NCBI GenBank assembly: GCA_964575225.1
Contig: CAZNQW010000226.1
Span: forward strand, 1 to 6,378
Direction of reading: 5' to 3'
DNA from: CAZNQW01 sp964575225
GTDB lineage: Bacteria > Chloroflexota > Anaerolineae > JAAYZQ01
Length of the DNA stretch: 6,378 nt
Shown: positions 6,327 through 6,378 of the stretch, piece after piece
How the letters are laid out: the number at the start of each line of letters is the position of its first letter
Numbering within the stretch: position 1 is the first letter of the stretch
Translations under genes and position numbers: made by a program
The notes under the pieces: generated by a model
The model's database searches: none
What the model saw: the letters and a program-made list of their open reading frames with translations, nothing else
Told to the model about the DNA's origin: nothing

Positions 6327-6346
6327 CAGGTTTAATGCAGGTTTAA
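6327..6346 (+). repeat. Tandem 9-nt direct repeat
   Basis: CAGGTTTAA occurs at 6327-6335 and again at 6338-6346, with 2 nt between, giving an 11-nt period close to one helical turn. It lies just before an AT-rich stretch with TATAAT at 6350-6355. It could be a binding site for a regulator of a gene beyond the window, or the border of the adjacent palindromic element. Confidence 0.35.
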
Positions 6347-6378
6347 CACTATAATAATTGACTTTATTCCTGCGAGCG
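6347..6378 (+). promoter_or_regulatory. AT-rich stretch with promoter-like hexamers at the window end
   Basis: TATAAT at 6350-6355 is a perfect -10 hexamer, but the bases 16-18 nt upstream do not resemble TTGACA. TTGACT at 6358-6363 resembles a -35 box whose -10 would lie beyond the window. The local drop in G+C contrasts with the rest of the sequence and suggests a promoter for a downstream + strand gene. No gene is visible between 6100 and 6378. Confidence 0.25.

Noticed and set aside
6106..6354. Open frames running through the 3' tail
   Set aside because: They cross the terminator stem and the palindrome, lack a ribosome binding site, and have low-complexity Pro/Arg-rich products without family resemblance.

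Overview
The window is a G+C-rich bacterial fragment with one co-oriented set of five genes, all on the + strand. It looks like one end of a metagenomic or draft-genome contig, because bases 1-32 match the Illumina TruSeq read-2 adapter and the first gene is cut off immediately after it. Gene families and composition suggest an anaerobic or facultative environmental bacterium, perhaps Chloroflexota or a G+C-rich Firmicutes-like lineage. That placement is inference; no marker gene is present.

Layout: adapter remnant (1-32); 3' part of a GntR/HutC-type regulator with a UTRA ligand-binding domain (37-663); an 82-nt gap with a good ribosome binding site; a small TudS/DUF523-related putative desulfidase with three cysteines placed as Fe-S ligands (746-1354); a uroporphyrinogen-decarboxylase-superfamily protein of the MtaA/CmuA methyltransferase type, overlapping the previous gene by ATGA (1351-2409); two consecutive, clearly paralogous full-length adenine-deaminase-family amidohydrolases (2454-4214 and 4321-6099); an 11-bp perfect stem-loop, probably the operon terminator (6128-6161); and a gene-free tail with a compound palindrome (6257-6324) and a short AT-rich stretch.

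How the genes may work together: the regulator probably senses a small molecule and controls the four enzymes downstream. The enzyme set (predicted desulfidase, zinc-thiolate-type methyl transferase, two purine-deaminase-like hydrolases) is consistent with catabolism of a modified heterocycle carrying sulfur, methyl or amino substituents, such as a thiolated or methylthiolated nucleobase. This is a hypothesis from gene families and neighbourhood only. The most unusual feature is the pair of deaminase paralogs: the first keeps the family's motifs, while the second has lost several residues normally conserved around the metal centre and in the C-terminal domain, so the two probably differ in substrate or role.
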